Below, in pieces: positions 52,588 through 60,556 of a stretch of DNA of 64,000 bases. This DNA is from Nitrospira sp. (GTDB lineage Bacteria; Nitrospirota; Nitrospiria; Nitrospirales; Nitrospiraceae). Within the stretch, counting starts at the first letter, position 1. Each line of letters opens with the position of its first letter. Location: NCBI GenBank assembly GCA_009594995.1, contig VOPR01000018.1:1-64000 (forward strand), in the 5' to 3' direction. The translations under genes were made by a program, and so were the position numbers. A model generated the notes under the pieces. The model made no database searches, had not been told where the DNA came from, and saw only the letters and a list, made by a program, of their open reading frames with translations.

Positions 52588-54922
52588 GATGAGCTTCGCG
52601 GTAATACTCCTGCTGCATATAGTAAGGGGTCGTGTGGGCATCCAAACCATTCAATATAATCCCGACATTCGTGGTGTCACCAATGGCCTTTAATGCCTTT
52701 TGGACTACATCACGACCGGTCATACTTGCCTTTACTACATAGGCAAGTAGATCCCCCATGCTTGCTAAAACCTGCATATCAGCAAGCGGCAGCACGGGCG
52801 GTGCATCAATAATTACATAGTCAAACTTCTCTTTCAGTTCAGCAATCAAATCAGCCAGCTGATGCATCTTTGACAAGGCTAGCGGATTGTCTCCGACAGC
52901 ACCAGCTGGAAGAATCCATGGGCCCGCCTCACCTAGTCTCTGGACACAATCTTCAACAGCCTTTGTGCCACGCAACACTTCCACTAACCCGGGATGCTGC
53001 CAAACTCCCGCATAAATATGCTGCATCGGCCGCTTGAGATCACAATCAATCACTATGGTTCTACGATCAAGATCTTTGGCTAGAACGTATCCCAAATTAA
53101 GTGCCGTGGATGATTTCCCCTCTCCCATCACGGCACTCGTCACAACAATAGCAGTACTTTTTCGATCACCGGTCATCAATTCAAGCCGAGTTGCGGCAAC
53201 ACGATATTGCTCAGCTACAAAGGAAAGCGGTCGCCACATTGAAACCAACTCCAATCCGGGGGTGGGATTGTGCAATTGACCATTCCCCCCTCGAATCCTA
53301 CCGGATGTGGCAATAAGGCTACCCGTCATTTGATTGTCTTCGCCACCTTGCTTTGCACTACCTGGCAACAGCGCCGAGGCACGACTCTTTCCAGTAAGCG
53401 CTCGCACAGTTTGCATCGATCCGCCGAACGCACTTTCATAGAGAGGAATAGATGCAATCACGGGCAGACCCAAGGTAACCTCGATCTCCTCAGCAGACCG
53501 GAACCCTCGCCCCATTAGCTCAAGACCTACTGCCCCCCCAAAACCTAGTGCACATCCCAGCACAAGGCCAGCAGCCATGATGAGCGGGATGTTGGGAACA
53601 ACGGGAACGACCGGAGTATATGCAGGATCAACGATACTGAACTTTGCCCCCTTGCGTCCTTGGGCTAGACTTTTCTGCATACCTGCGCTTAATTTTTTAT
53701 CCAAGAGCGATTGATAATTTTTCTGAAGATTTTCATAATCTCGCTCAAGCGTCTTCAGCTTCTGCTCTCGCTCTGGAGTATGTTCAACTCTTCGCTCATA
53801 TTGAGCAATTTCCCCTGAAATATGTGCTTGGCGACGCTTTACTGCATCTAACTCCAGCACAATCTCCTCTCTCTGCTTCAACAGTTCAGCATGATACGGG
53901 TCAATCACTTTTCGCTTGGATCGCTTAACTCCAGTTGGTTCATCAGCCTCTTCGCTCTCAGGCAACAAATCACGATACTGAGCTGAGGTCATCTCTTTGA
54001 GTTTCTTAATTTCCTCTTTGACTTGCACAAGGTCAGGATAGGTGTCCTTGTACACAGATGACAGCTCTACTAAACGCCGTTCCAACTCTTTTATTCTTCC
54101 CAGGCGGGGATCTTTGCTCCGTTTGGTCGAACCTCCAGGCAGAGAATCGTTACTTACCTCGCCATTCTCTTCGTAATCCTTGATTGATTTATCAATTTGA
54201 ACCAGACGATTTGCTAAACTTTGGGACTGCTCACCTTGAGACCGCATGTCTTCTTGAAGTCGATCCAATTTTCGGAGGTTGGCATCTATCTGCTGGGGAA
54301 GCTCACCGAGGTGTTGTTGCTTGAATTCTGAAATAATCTTTTCCTTTACCTCAAGCTCAGCCTTTGCATGTTTTAATTCAAGGCCGAGAAAATCCTCCGC
54401 TGCCTCAACCCCTCGCTCCCTATCCTTCAGAGTTTCTTCTATGAAAAGATCACTGAGTCGTGAAGTAACATCTCTCGCAATGATCGGATCTTCGCTGGAA
54501 AATGAAAGAGTAATAAACAACTTGTCCTTGGTAGGCTCAACTTTGATAGAACCACGCATGGCGCGAACAGCATTCTCGGATTCTGCAGCATCCGGATGTT
54601 CCTTTTCATACCCGAAAAGGCCAAACTCTCCGGCAATCTGGCCGAGCGTTCTTCTCCCCATCACGAACTGCCGCACCTCCATAACCCGGTCATCGAGAGA
54701 TGGTGAGTAACCCACTCCAGCCGGAGTCGGTCCGCTCACAATCGACTCCTCTATCTTCGCCCCCTCAAACCACATTTTTGTTGCGGACATGTAGACCTTC
54801 GGCATGAGCGCGCATACTACACCTGCGATGCTAAGCGAAACCAGGATTGCAGAAATGACGAGCCACTTCCTGCTGACAACCGCCCGCCAATAATCCTCTG
54901 GGGACAATGTGCGCGTGTTCAT
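52571..54922 (-). CDS. Fused Wzz chain-length regulator and tyrosine autokinase
   Basis: A 783-residue protein. The N-terminal Wzz domain (first membrane helix about 20-40) is followed by a long coiled-coil periplasmic region with the second helix near IPLIMAAGLVLGCALGFGG. The C-terminal bacterial tyrosine kinase domain has Walker A SAVMGEGKSSTALNLG (near residue 590), Walker A' IVIDCDLKRP and Walker B YVIIDAPPVLPLAD, and ends in a tyrosine cluster (TPYYMQQEYYREA) for autophosphorylation. Canonical XrtA loci split this into two proteins; here they are fused as in Wzc. The phosphatase at 21701 is the likely partner. Confidence 0.93.
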   Translation of the reverse strand: MNTRTLSPEDYWRAVVSRKWLVISAILVSLSIAGVVCALMPKVYMSATKMWFEGAKIEESIVSGPTPAGVGYSPSLDDRVMEVRQFVMGRRTLGQIAGEFGLFGYEKEHPDAAESENAVRAMRGSIKVEPTKDKLFITLSFSSEDPIIARDVTSRLSDLFIEETLKDRERGVEAAEDFLGLELKHAKAELEVKEKIISEFKQQHLGELPQQIDANLRKLDRLQEDMRSQGEQSQSLANRLVQIDKSIKDYEENGEVSNDSLPGGSTKRSKDPRLGRIKELERRLVELSSVYKDTYPDLVQVKEEIKKLKEMTSAQYRDLLPESEEADEPTGVKRSKRKVIDPYHAELLKQREEIVLELDAVKRRQAHISGEIAQYERRVEHTPEREQKLKTLERDYENLQKNYQSLLDKKLSAGMQKSLAQGRKGAKFSIVDPAYTPVVPVVPNIPLIMAAGLVLGCALGFGGAVGLELMGRGFRSAEEIEVTLGLPVIASIPLYESAFGGSMQTVRALTGKSRASALLPGSAKQGGEDNQMTGSLIATSGRIRGGNGQLHNPTPGLELVSMWRPLSFVAEQYRVAATRLELMTGDRKSTAIVVTSAVMGEGKSSTALNLGYVLAKDLDRRTIVIDCDLKRPMQHIYAGVWQHPGLVEVLRGTKAVEDCVQRLGEAGPWILPAGAVGDNPLALSKMHQLADLIAELKEKFDYVIIDAPPVLPLADMQVLASMGDLLAYVVKASMTGRDVVQKALKAIGDTTNVGIILNGLDAHTTPYYMQQEYYREAHHEQLK

Positions 54923-56520
54923 TTCTTTGTATCCACTCCTCCTGATCCAGACTTACCTACTCCTGCCTCAGCAGACGAAGAGCTGCCGGAAACACCCTCC
55001 CAGAAGGCACCAGACCGAAAGAAATCACCACGCGGGGCGTATGCGTATGTAAACCCTAACAGGATCACTTGCTTCGAGACTCCTAAATCGGCGGCACCAA
55101 GGCCACCAGTTTGGGTGTCAAACATCAACCACTGATGACTTAGTCTTGCCGTAAAGGTAGGGGTAATAAGATAATTCAAGGACACAGTGGTGCCGTAGGT
55201 AGTAAATGTGGTGCCAATGGAATCGGAGGTGAAACTACTTCGCGCAAAGTTAAGCATTGCCTGGGCTGTTAACTTATCGGTAATTCCTGCCGCGGTTGCT
55301 AGAGAAACAGTATGCGTATAGATAGGCCCAGCAGATTGAACAAAGCTAGGGAATATGCCTAAGTTATAGATGAGGCTTACTCGATAGGATCCAGGAGCCG
55401 CAATGCTTCCCGGCATGTTCATACCAGAAAGGAGGGGAAGAAAATTCCCCCCCATTGAGGCAGAGCCACCGAGCCCAGTGGCTTCTTGAATGTCACTACC
55501 AAGCTTCCTGAGAAATGAGGAACCCGATACGTATGTTAGACTAAACCCTCCCGTTGGAAACATGGTTGCCGGAATTCTTCGCTGCCCTCCAACATTTGAA
55601 GCGTCCGGGATAGGCTCAATAAGTGTTAACCCACCGTTGACAGAGGAGCTCCACTCCTTAGTCCAACTTCTCCCCCAACCCAGCGCGGCACCATGCGTCG
55701 CATAATCACTGAATTGCGCTTGAGACATTTGTGTAAATGTATACTTCACGCTCAATGTATCAACTGCGGAAATCCTTGATGTTGGCCCTGCAGTGATAGA
55801 GTGAGTTGTAGTGTCGAACACCGTACCAGTCGCCTGCCCAGAGGTGGTGGACGTGGGCGCAAGGCTACCACCGAAAGTCAACTGAGAATAGGTGTACGCT
55901 GTTTGAAAATCAGTTGTCGGTGACAGCGAATAGGAATCCGAAAATCCCACACTAAACATGGTGGTTCTTATCCGTTGCGTGAGAAGCCCGGAGTCAACAG
56001 GGCCAGCAATCCCAACCCCTCCGGGCCCAAAACCTCCTCCTCCTCCAAACCCTCCACCAACACTCCCAGCGCCAAATGCGGAAGCCGAAGGACTGTACTG
56101 ATAGGTTCCAAACACCCGAAATGCTCTCATTCTAGGCAAAACTCTGTTCACCGCCTGGGAAAGGTCAATGCCGCCAGATGCGTTAAAACCTACGTTATCG
56201 AGTGCCGAATTATTTACAAACTTTTGCACAACCGCCCCGAGCGAGAGATTCGTCTTAACAACATTGTTATTGTGACTGAAGTTCAGCTGAGGGGTGATTG
56301 TCGTAATGAGATCATCCGCCTTAGTTCCTGCCGCAAGTTGAGCCTTCGGTGTAAAAAACACATTGCTGTCATACTGCTCGATGACTGAAATCGAAGGCAC
56401 GACACGCGTCTGCTGGGCAATAGAGTCGAACGCACCGAGCCATGACACGAAAACTAGCGTCAAGCTAATCAGGCCGATTTTATATATCCTCAAGAACTGT
56501 TTACGGCACGACAATGACAT
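54919..56520 (-). CDS. XrtA-type outer-membrane beta-barrel protein
   Basis: A 533-residue protein with a signal peptide (hydrophobic LISLTLVFVSWLGAF, cleavage near IAQQ) and a beta-strand-rich barrel with alternating aromatic strands (for example VSLIYNLGIFPSF, LNYLITPTFTARLSHQW). The opening PSISVIEQYDSNVFFTP is the signature of the PEP-CTERM-associated outer-membrane barrel family. It probably forms or assists the exit pore for the polymer. ATG 56520 overlaps the upstream export gene by 20 bases. A Gly-rich insertion (about residues 150-173) is unusual. Confidence 0.87.
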   Translation of the reverse strand: MSLSCRKQFLRIYKIGLISLTLVFVSWLGAFDSIAQQTRVVPSISVIEQYDSNVFFTPKAQLAAGTKADDLITTITPQLNFSHNNNVVKTNLSLGAVVQKFVNNSALDNVGFNASGGIDLSQAVNRVLPRMRAFRVFGTYQYSPSASAFGAGSVGGGFGGGGGFGPGGVGIAGPVDSGLLTQRIRTTMFSVGFSDSYSLSPTTDFQTAYTYSQLTFGGSLAPTSTTSGQATGTVFDTTTHSITAGPTSRISAVDTLSVKYTFTQMSQAQFSDYATHGAALGWGRSWTKEWSSSVNGGLTLIEPIPDASNVGGQRRIPATMFPTGGFSLTYVSGSSFLRKLGSDIQEATGLGGSASMGGNFLPLLSGMNMPGSIAAPGSYRVSLIYNLGIFPSFVQSAGPIYTHTVSLATAAGITDKLTAQAMLNFARSSFTSDSIGTTFTTYGTTVSLNYLITPTFTARLSHQWLMFDTQTGGLGAADLGVSKQVILLGFTYAYAPRGDFFRSGAFWEGVSGSSSSAEAGVGKSGSGGVDTKK

Positions 56521-57124
56521 CACCAGCCTTGAGGAAGAAATTTCCCTCCGAATTCTTACCTTGGAGAATGTCTTCGTATGGAACGGGGATCTGAACCTGC
56601 TTGGGTTGCCCTTGACCATTAGGGACAACTCGTAGCACATGAATTTTGTTTCTTGAAGCAAACGTCGTAAAACCTCCAGCCAATGAAATGCCTTGCAACA
56701 CTGTAGCATATGATTTTAGGGGTACTTTACCAGGCTTAGAAACCTCTCCCAGAACGTACACGTAGTAACTATTGACCTCTTTCACTTGAACCGATACCGT
56801 CGGATTTGACATGAACTCTGCCAACCCATCCGCGATGCGCTTTGCCAAGACATTTGAAGTCATTCCCGCCGCCTGAACATCGCCGATTAACGGCATTGAT
56901 ATTTTCCCATCCGGTCGAATAATAACTTCTCGTGACAACTCCTGATTTCGCCAAACATTTACAACCAGAACGTCCTCGGGACCTAACAAAAACTCATTCG
57001 GTGGAATATAAGTAACATTAAAGTCTATCTGTTCGTTACCAATCCAACACCCAGGAAGGGTCAGCATAACGCTGAAAATAATACATACCCCCCCCCGCAA
57101 CCATCTGCAACCGAAAGTTTTCAA
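56501..57124 (-). CDS. Lipidated Wza-type polysaccharide export protein
   Basis: A 207-residue lipoprotein (lipobox LPGC, Cys 26) with a Poly_export domain (LLGPEDVLVVNVWRNQELS, IRPDGKISMPLIGDVQAAG) and one SLBB domain (YVYVLGEVSKPGKVPLKSY, VLQGISLAGGFTTFASRNK). It forms the outer-membrane or periplasmic ring that passes polymer out. It is a close paralogue of the export protein at 57185, but only this copy is lipidated. It is separated by 60 bases from that gene. Confidence 0.92.
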   Translation of the reverse strand: MKTFGCRWLRGGVCIIFSVMLTLPGCWIGNEQIDFNVTYIPPNEFLLGPEDVLVVNVWRNQELSREVIIRPDGKISMPLIGDVQAAGMTSNVLAKRIADGLAEFMSNPTVSVQVKEVNSYYVYVLGEVSKPGKVPLKSYATVLQGISLAGGFTTFASRNKIHVLRVVPNGQGQPKQVQIPVPYEDILQGKNSEGNFFLKAGDVIVVP

Positions 57125-57184
57125 TTTCCCAACTCCTTTGCCTTGCCGCTACGAAATAACCTCGACTGCTCTGACCGACTGCAA

Positions 57185-57886
57185 CTACCTGGATGGTAAG
57201 ACCACCATCGTTTCAGAGGGCACAACAATTTGATCTCCCGGTTTCAACTCTATGTTCTGATCTGATCCATCCCTCAGCACGATATCGTCATAGCTAGCCT
57301 TGATCTTATTCAACCCCTCGCCGTCTTTACCAAATCGAAACACCACAATCTTGTTGCGCGCGGCTACCTGAGTAAATCCATGGGCAATCGTAATCGCTTG
57401 CAATAAGGTCGTTTTGCTTTTCAGTGGATACTTACCGGGTGCATTTACCTCCCCGAGAACGTAAATCTGATAACTATTTACTTCTCGGACGAGGATCGAT
57501 ACGGTCGGGTTTTCCATATAGGACTTCAACCTAGCCGAAATTTCTTCGGTCAGCTGTGCCGCAGTTCGTCCCACCGCCGAAACATCACCAATCAGCGGGA
57601 GCGAAATCCTCCCATCCGGGCGAACCTGGACTTGCTTAGATAGGTCGGCATTTTTCCAAACCGTAATCTCTAGAACATCCTCAGGGCCCATAATGTAGTC
57701 CGGCGTTACAGTAAGAGAGGATTTTTCTGCGCCCTCTCCGCCATGGCGTACGCTAGACGAGGCGGTCGGGGAAGATGATCCTGCTATCAGGAGAACCTTG
57801 GGTTCCGCTTCTTGCGAACTGGCTAGTGCCATACCTACAAAATTTCCGGCGAGTATAACGATGCCAAGCACAACCTTAACATTCAT
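57185..57886 (-). CDS. Non-lipidated Wza-type polysaccharide export protein
   Basis: A 233-residue protein with a Sec signal peptide (VVLGIVILAGNFVGMALA, cleavage after ALA) and no lipobox. It has the Poly_export domain (MGPEDVLEITVWKNADLS, VRPDGRISLPLIGDVSAVG) and an SLBB domain (IYVLGEVNAPGKYPLKSK). The start has AGGAG 8 bases upstream. It is the first gene of the export core, facing the LuxR-type regulator across 446 bases. It and its neighbour at 56501 could form two rings or one mixed ring. Confidence 0.92.
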   Translation of the reverse strand: MNVKVVLGIVILAGNFVGMALASSQEAEPKVLLIAGSSSPTASSSVRHGGEGAEKSSLTVTPDYIMGPEDVLEITVWKNADLSKQVQVRPDGRISLPLIGDVSAVGRTAAQLTEEISARLKSYMENPTVSILVREVNSYQIYVLGEVNAPGKYPLKSKTTLLQAITIAHGFTQVAARNKIVVFRFGKDGEGLNKIKASYDDIVLRDGSDQNIELKPGDQIVVPSETMVVLPSR

Positions 57887-58332
57887 GACTTATTCTCCTG
57901 AGGAAAATCCAGTTAGGCACGGCAACATTTAGGCTACACAAAGAAAAACCGTCTCGGAGGGACGAGAAAAGGACAAATGCGATCTATCACAACTTCAGGC
58001 CCAGCACATTCACATAACCTACTGTTTAATTGAAAAAAATTCTCTCCCCTATTCGATTTGGCGAAAAAAACATATGTACCGACTGCGTTGATTAGGACGG
58101 CTTGTTAGCAAACTGGGATGTGAACGTATACTAAAGAAGTTTCCTGCCGTTTTGAAGTATAGAACCAAGTGCCTCGCCGAACAATACCAATGATGTACGG
58201 ACGTCCCCATCGAAGGTATAATTTGACTACCTCGAAAGTATTATGTAGCATTACTAGTGACACTCACAAGATTGAGGTTATCAGAAATAGTTCAATTGTC
58301 GAGGAACATTACGGACCTTACGGAGAATCGCC
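57887..58332. other. Divergent regulatory region between export core and LuxR-type gene
   Basis: 446 bases between the export gene (minus) and the regulator (plus), the natural place for the promoter of the whole polysaccharide run. A small stem (tctcg / cgaga at 57952-57967, 6-base loop) lies in the export-gene leader. I looked for a sigma-54 pair (GG..GC spacing) and found no convincing one on either strand. No coding frame is supported. Confidence 0.5.
58105..58132 (+). promoter_or_regulatory. Candidate sigma-70-like promoter of the LuxR-type gene
   Basis: TTAGCA and TATACT are separated by 16 bases, 4 of 6 and 5 of 6 matches to the -35 and -10 consensus. The predicted leader would be about 195 bases, long for such a gene, and other AT-rich hexamers occur nearby. 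Treat as a suggestion only. Confidence 0.25.
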
Positions 58333-58944
58333 GTGGCTCAACACACTGCAACATCTCAAGAACCTGCAGATAACCTGGTGGACCAACGCTCAGGGGCTGG
58401 AATTGTTGTGTTGTCCTCTTCCATGCAACTGTTACATATGAATCGCCAGGCTGCCGAGCTGTCAAAACTCATCAATATGGCTGAAAATGGGGGCGCACCT
58501 GCCAAGGCTGCCCAGGGCGTACTTCCTTCGGCCCTCACCGAACTCTGCACCGAAATAATGAAGGCCCTCCAGGTTCGCACGGAGGCAAAGGACTGGGAGC
58601 AATTTGAGGTTAAGAGAATTGCAGGAAATCCCAATCAACCCATACTCCTTCGAGGTTTTGGGCTTCCTGATCGAGGCGGAATCCAATATGCACGCCTCGT
58701 GGTCACACTTGAGGAACTGGGCCGCCGCCAACAACTCAATACGGATCAAGCCAAAGAACGATTCCAACTTACAAACAGAGAGCAATCGGTAGTGGAGAAT
58801 CTTGCCAAGGGATGGACAAATAAAGAAATAGCCAATGCTCTTAAAATTACTGAACAAACCGTCAAAGAGCACATCAAACACATCATGCGAAAGACAAACT
58901 CCACAACTCGAACAGGGGTGCTCGTTCAGATCTTCCGGTCTTAG
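58333..58944 (+). CDS. LuxR-family transcriptional regulator
   Basis: A 203-residue protein. The C-terminal helix-turn-helix of the LuxR/GerE type is clear (LTNREQSVVENLAKGWTNKE, then ITEQTVKEHIKHIMRKTN, about residues 148-198). The N-terminal part (GIVVLSSSMQLLHMNRQAAE) has the look of a PAS-like sensor start, without a receiver Asp or a classical acyl-homoserine-lactone domain. GTG 58333 has GGAG 7 bases upstream. It diverges from the polysaccharide export core and is the best candidate to control it. Confidence 0.9.
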   Translation: MAQHTATSQEPADNLVDQRSGAGIVVLSSSMQLLHMNRQAAELSKLINMAENGGAPAKAAQGVLPSALTELCTEIMKALQVRTEAKDWEQFEVKRIAGNPNQPILLRGFGLPDRGGIQYARLVVTLEELGRRQQLNTDQAKERFQLTNREQSVVENLAKGWTNKEIANALKITEQTVKEHIKHIMRKTNSTTRTGVLVQIFRS

Positions 58945-59313
58945 GCTTCCTACTCGGACAGCCAGATGAGTCCACACGAGCACAGCACAGGCACGCACCG
59001 ATTGGTCCTTGTGAAGCCTGGCGCCAGGTTAGACGCCAATGAATTACGACCCGCTCGAATGCCTATCGACCTTAACCCGCCTCACACCTTTAGTCAGAAA
59101 GCAAGACTGCCTTCCGAGAGCGTAAAGAACTAGACACCTCGTTTAGCACGCCAAGATAAGGCCCTACTGATACATTCCATTTTCTGTTCAGGCGGATTTC
59201 AGAAAACCTGACTCGCAACTGATACGCTTCACGAACGTAAATGTGGCACGACAGGTGCGACTGTCTCTAGGGTTACGCCTTAGAAGTTCATGCAACTCGC
59301 GCAGCCTTGCCTG
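58945..59313. other. Intergenic region after the regulator, palindrome present
   Basis: 369 bases between the converging LuxR-type gene and the phosphonopyruvate decarboxylase gene, with no supported gene. A perfect 12-base palindrome (cctggcgccagg) at 59017-59028 lies about 70 bases after the regulator stop. It has no loop or T run, so a terminator call is not supported; a DNA-binding site is possible. Confidence 0.45.
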
Positions 59314-60441
59314 TTAATGGCCGAGAAAATCCATAAAAGCACTCTTATTCTGAACTGGGGTGGTTGCCGGACGTCCGAGCTCTTTCCTTGCTCCGCAGCG
59401 AACACGGATTTCCAACAGGCTAGGCCCCTTTGAGCGTTTCAGGTCAGCTAGGCATGTCTCAAGTTCATGTTGTGTTTGAGCCCGCAATACACGCTCGTAC
59501 GCAGCAGCACGAGCAATTCCGAGCAGATCAACTGTGAACCCTACCGTCGGCTGCCCCCCCACCGAGTCATGAGCACCATTGTTCAATACAATATGTTTAA
59601 AATTTGGCACTTTCAGGGCTCCGGCAATTGCAAGGGCACCCATGTGCATGAGAACAGCACCATCCCCATCAAGACAATAGACGGAATGATCTGGTTTCTG
59701 GAGCGCAAGACCCAATGCAATTTGTGACGCATGCCCCATCCCACCTACCGTCAAGAAGTCCCGCTGATGCCCATCCCCTTGTTTGCTCCTATGTTCGTAG
59801 ACCTCGCGAGAAGCCATACCAGTGGTGGAAACGACTACATCACGCTCATCCAAAAATCCAAGCACCTGCTGAATCGCCGCCTCTCGCGTCAACTCAAACG
59901 CTGCCTTCTCGCCACTGGAGCCGGCAAACGTTTTGAATGTCCCCTTCTTGATCACAAGCGCAAACGGCGCATTATTTTTCCGAACGTAGCTCAGAGCGTC
60001 CCGTAACGAAACTTCGGCCTGATCTACCTCCGGCCCTAAAATTGAATAGGGAATTTCCATGGCCTCGAGCATGGAGAGCATGACACGCCCCTGCTTTTTG
60101 TGTTGTGGTTCGTCATGTACTCCCGGTTCGCCTCTCCATCCAATGACCAACAACAACGGTATCGAATAGACTTCCGCATCGGCGAGAGACAACAGGGGGT
60201 TAATGATGTTTCCCAGCCCCGAATTCTGCAGATAGACTAATGGGATCTTTCTTGTCGCGAGATGGTAGCCAAGTGCAAGGGCAACGGCCCCCCCTTCATT
60301 GGCACTGATGATGTGTCGGCCTGCTGGGGGAACCTCCTCAAGACAGGCGCAGAATTCTTTGAGCAGTGAATCGGGCACCCCAGTAAAAAACTCAACTTCG
60401 TTCGACTGGAGGCATTCAATAAATTCTCGCGGGTCAATCAT
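59314..60441 (-). CDS. aepY: Phosphonopyruvate decarboxylase
   Basis: A 375-residue thiamine-diphosphate enzyme of normal length. The N-terminal pyrimidine domain starts DPREFIECLQSNEVEFFTGV, with the conserved ISANEGGAVALALGYH. The C-terminal cofactor motif runs from YCLDGDGAVLMHMGALAI to KHIVLNNGAHDSVGGQP, a GDG...NN signature. It decarboxylates phosphonopyruvate to phosphonoacetaldehyde, which pulls the unfavourable PEP mutase reaction forward. It lies 115 bases downstream of the PEP mutase fusion on the same strand, a classical pair for phosphonate synthesis. Confidence 0.92.
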   Translation of the reverse strand: MIDPREFIECLQSNEVEFFTGVPDSLLKEFCACLEEVPPAGRHIISANEGGAVALALGYHLATRKIPLVYLQNSGLGNIINPLLSLADAEVYSIPLLLVIGWRGEPGVHDEPQHKKQGRVMLSMLEAMEIPYSILGPEVDQAEVSLRDALSYVRKNNAPFALVIKKGTFKTFAGSSGEKAAFELTREAAIQQVLGFLDERDVVVSTTGMASREVYEHRSKQGDGHQRDFLTVGGMGHASQIALGLALQKPDHSVYCLDGDGAVLMHMGALAIAGALKVPNFKHIVLNNGAHDSVGGQPTVGFTVDLLGIARAAAYERVLRAQTQHELETCLADLKRSKGPSLLEIRVRCGARKELGRPATTPVQNKSAFMDFLGH

Positions 60442-60556
60442 GCCCTATCTCCCCAATGAAACAACCGCCATGAAGGGGTTGGTGCCGATCGCAGAGACTG
60501 AGCTCCTAAGCGCATCGGTTCAGTAAGTCGCCGTACCGTGTTTCAACGCGCAGACA

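Noticed and set aside
57887-58332. Sigma-54 promoter for the export core
   Set aside because: No GG/GC pair at the required spacing on the minus strand; only fragments such as ggcac were present.
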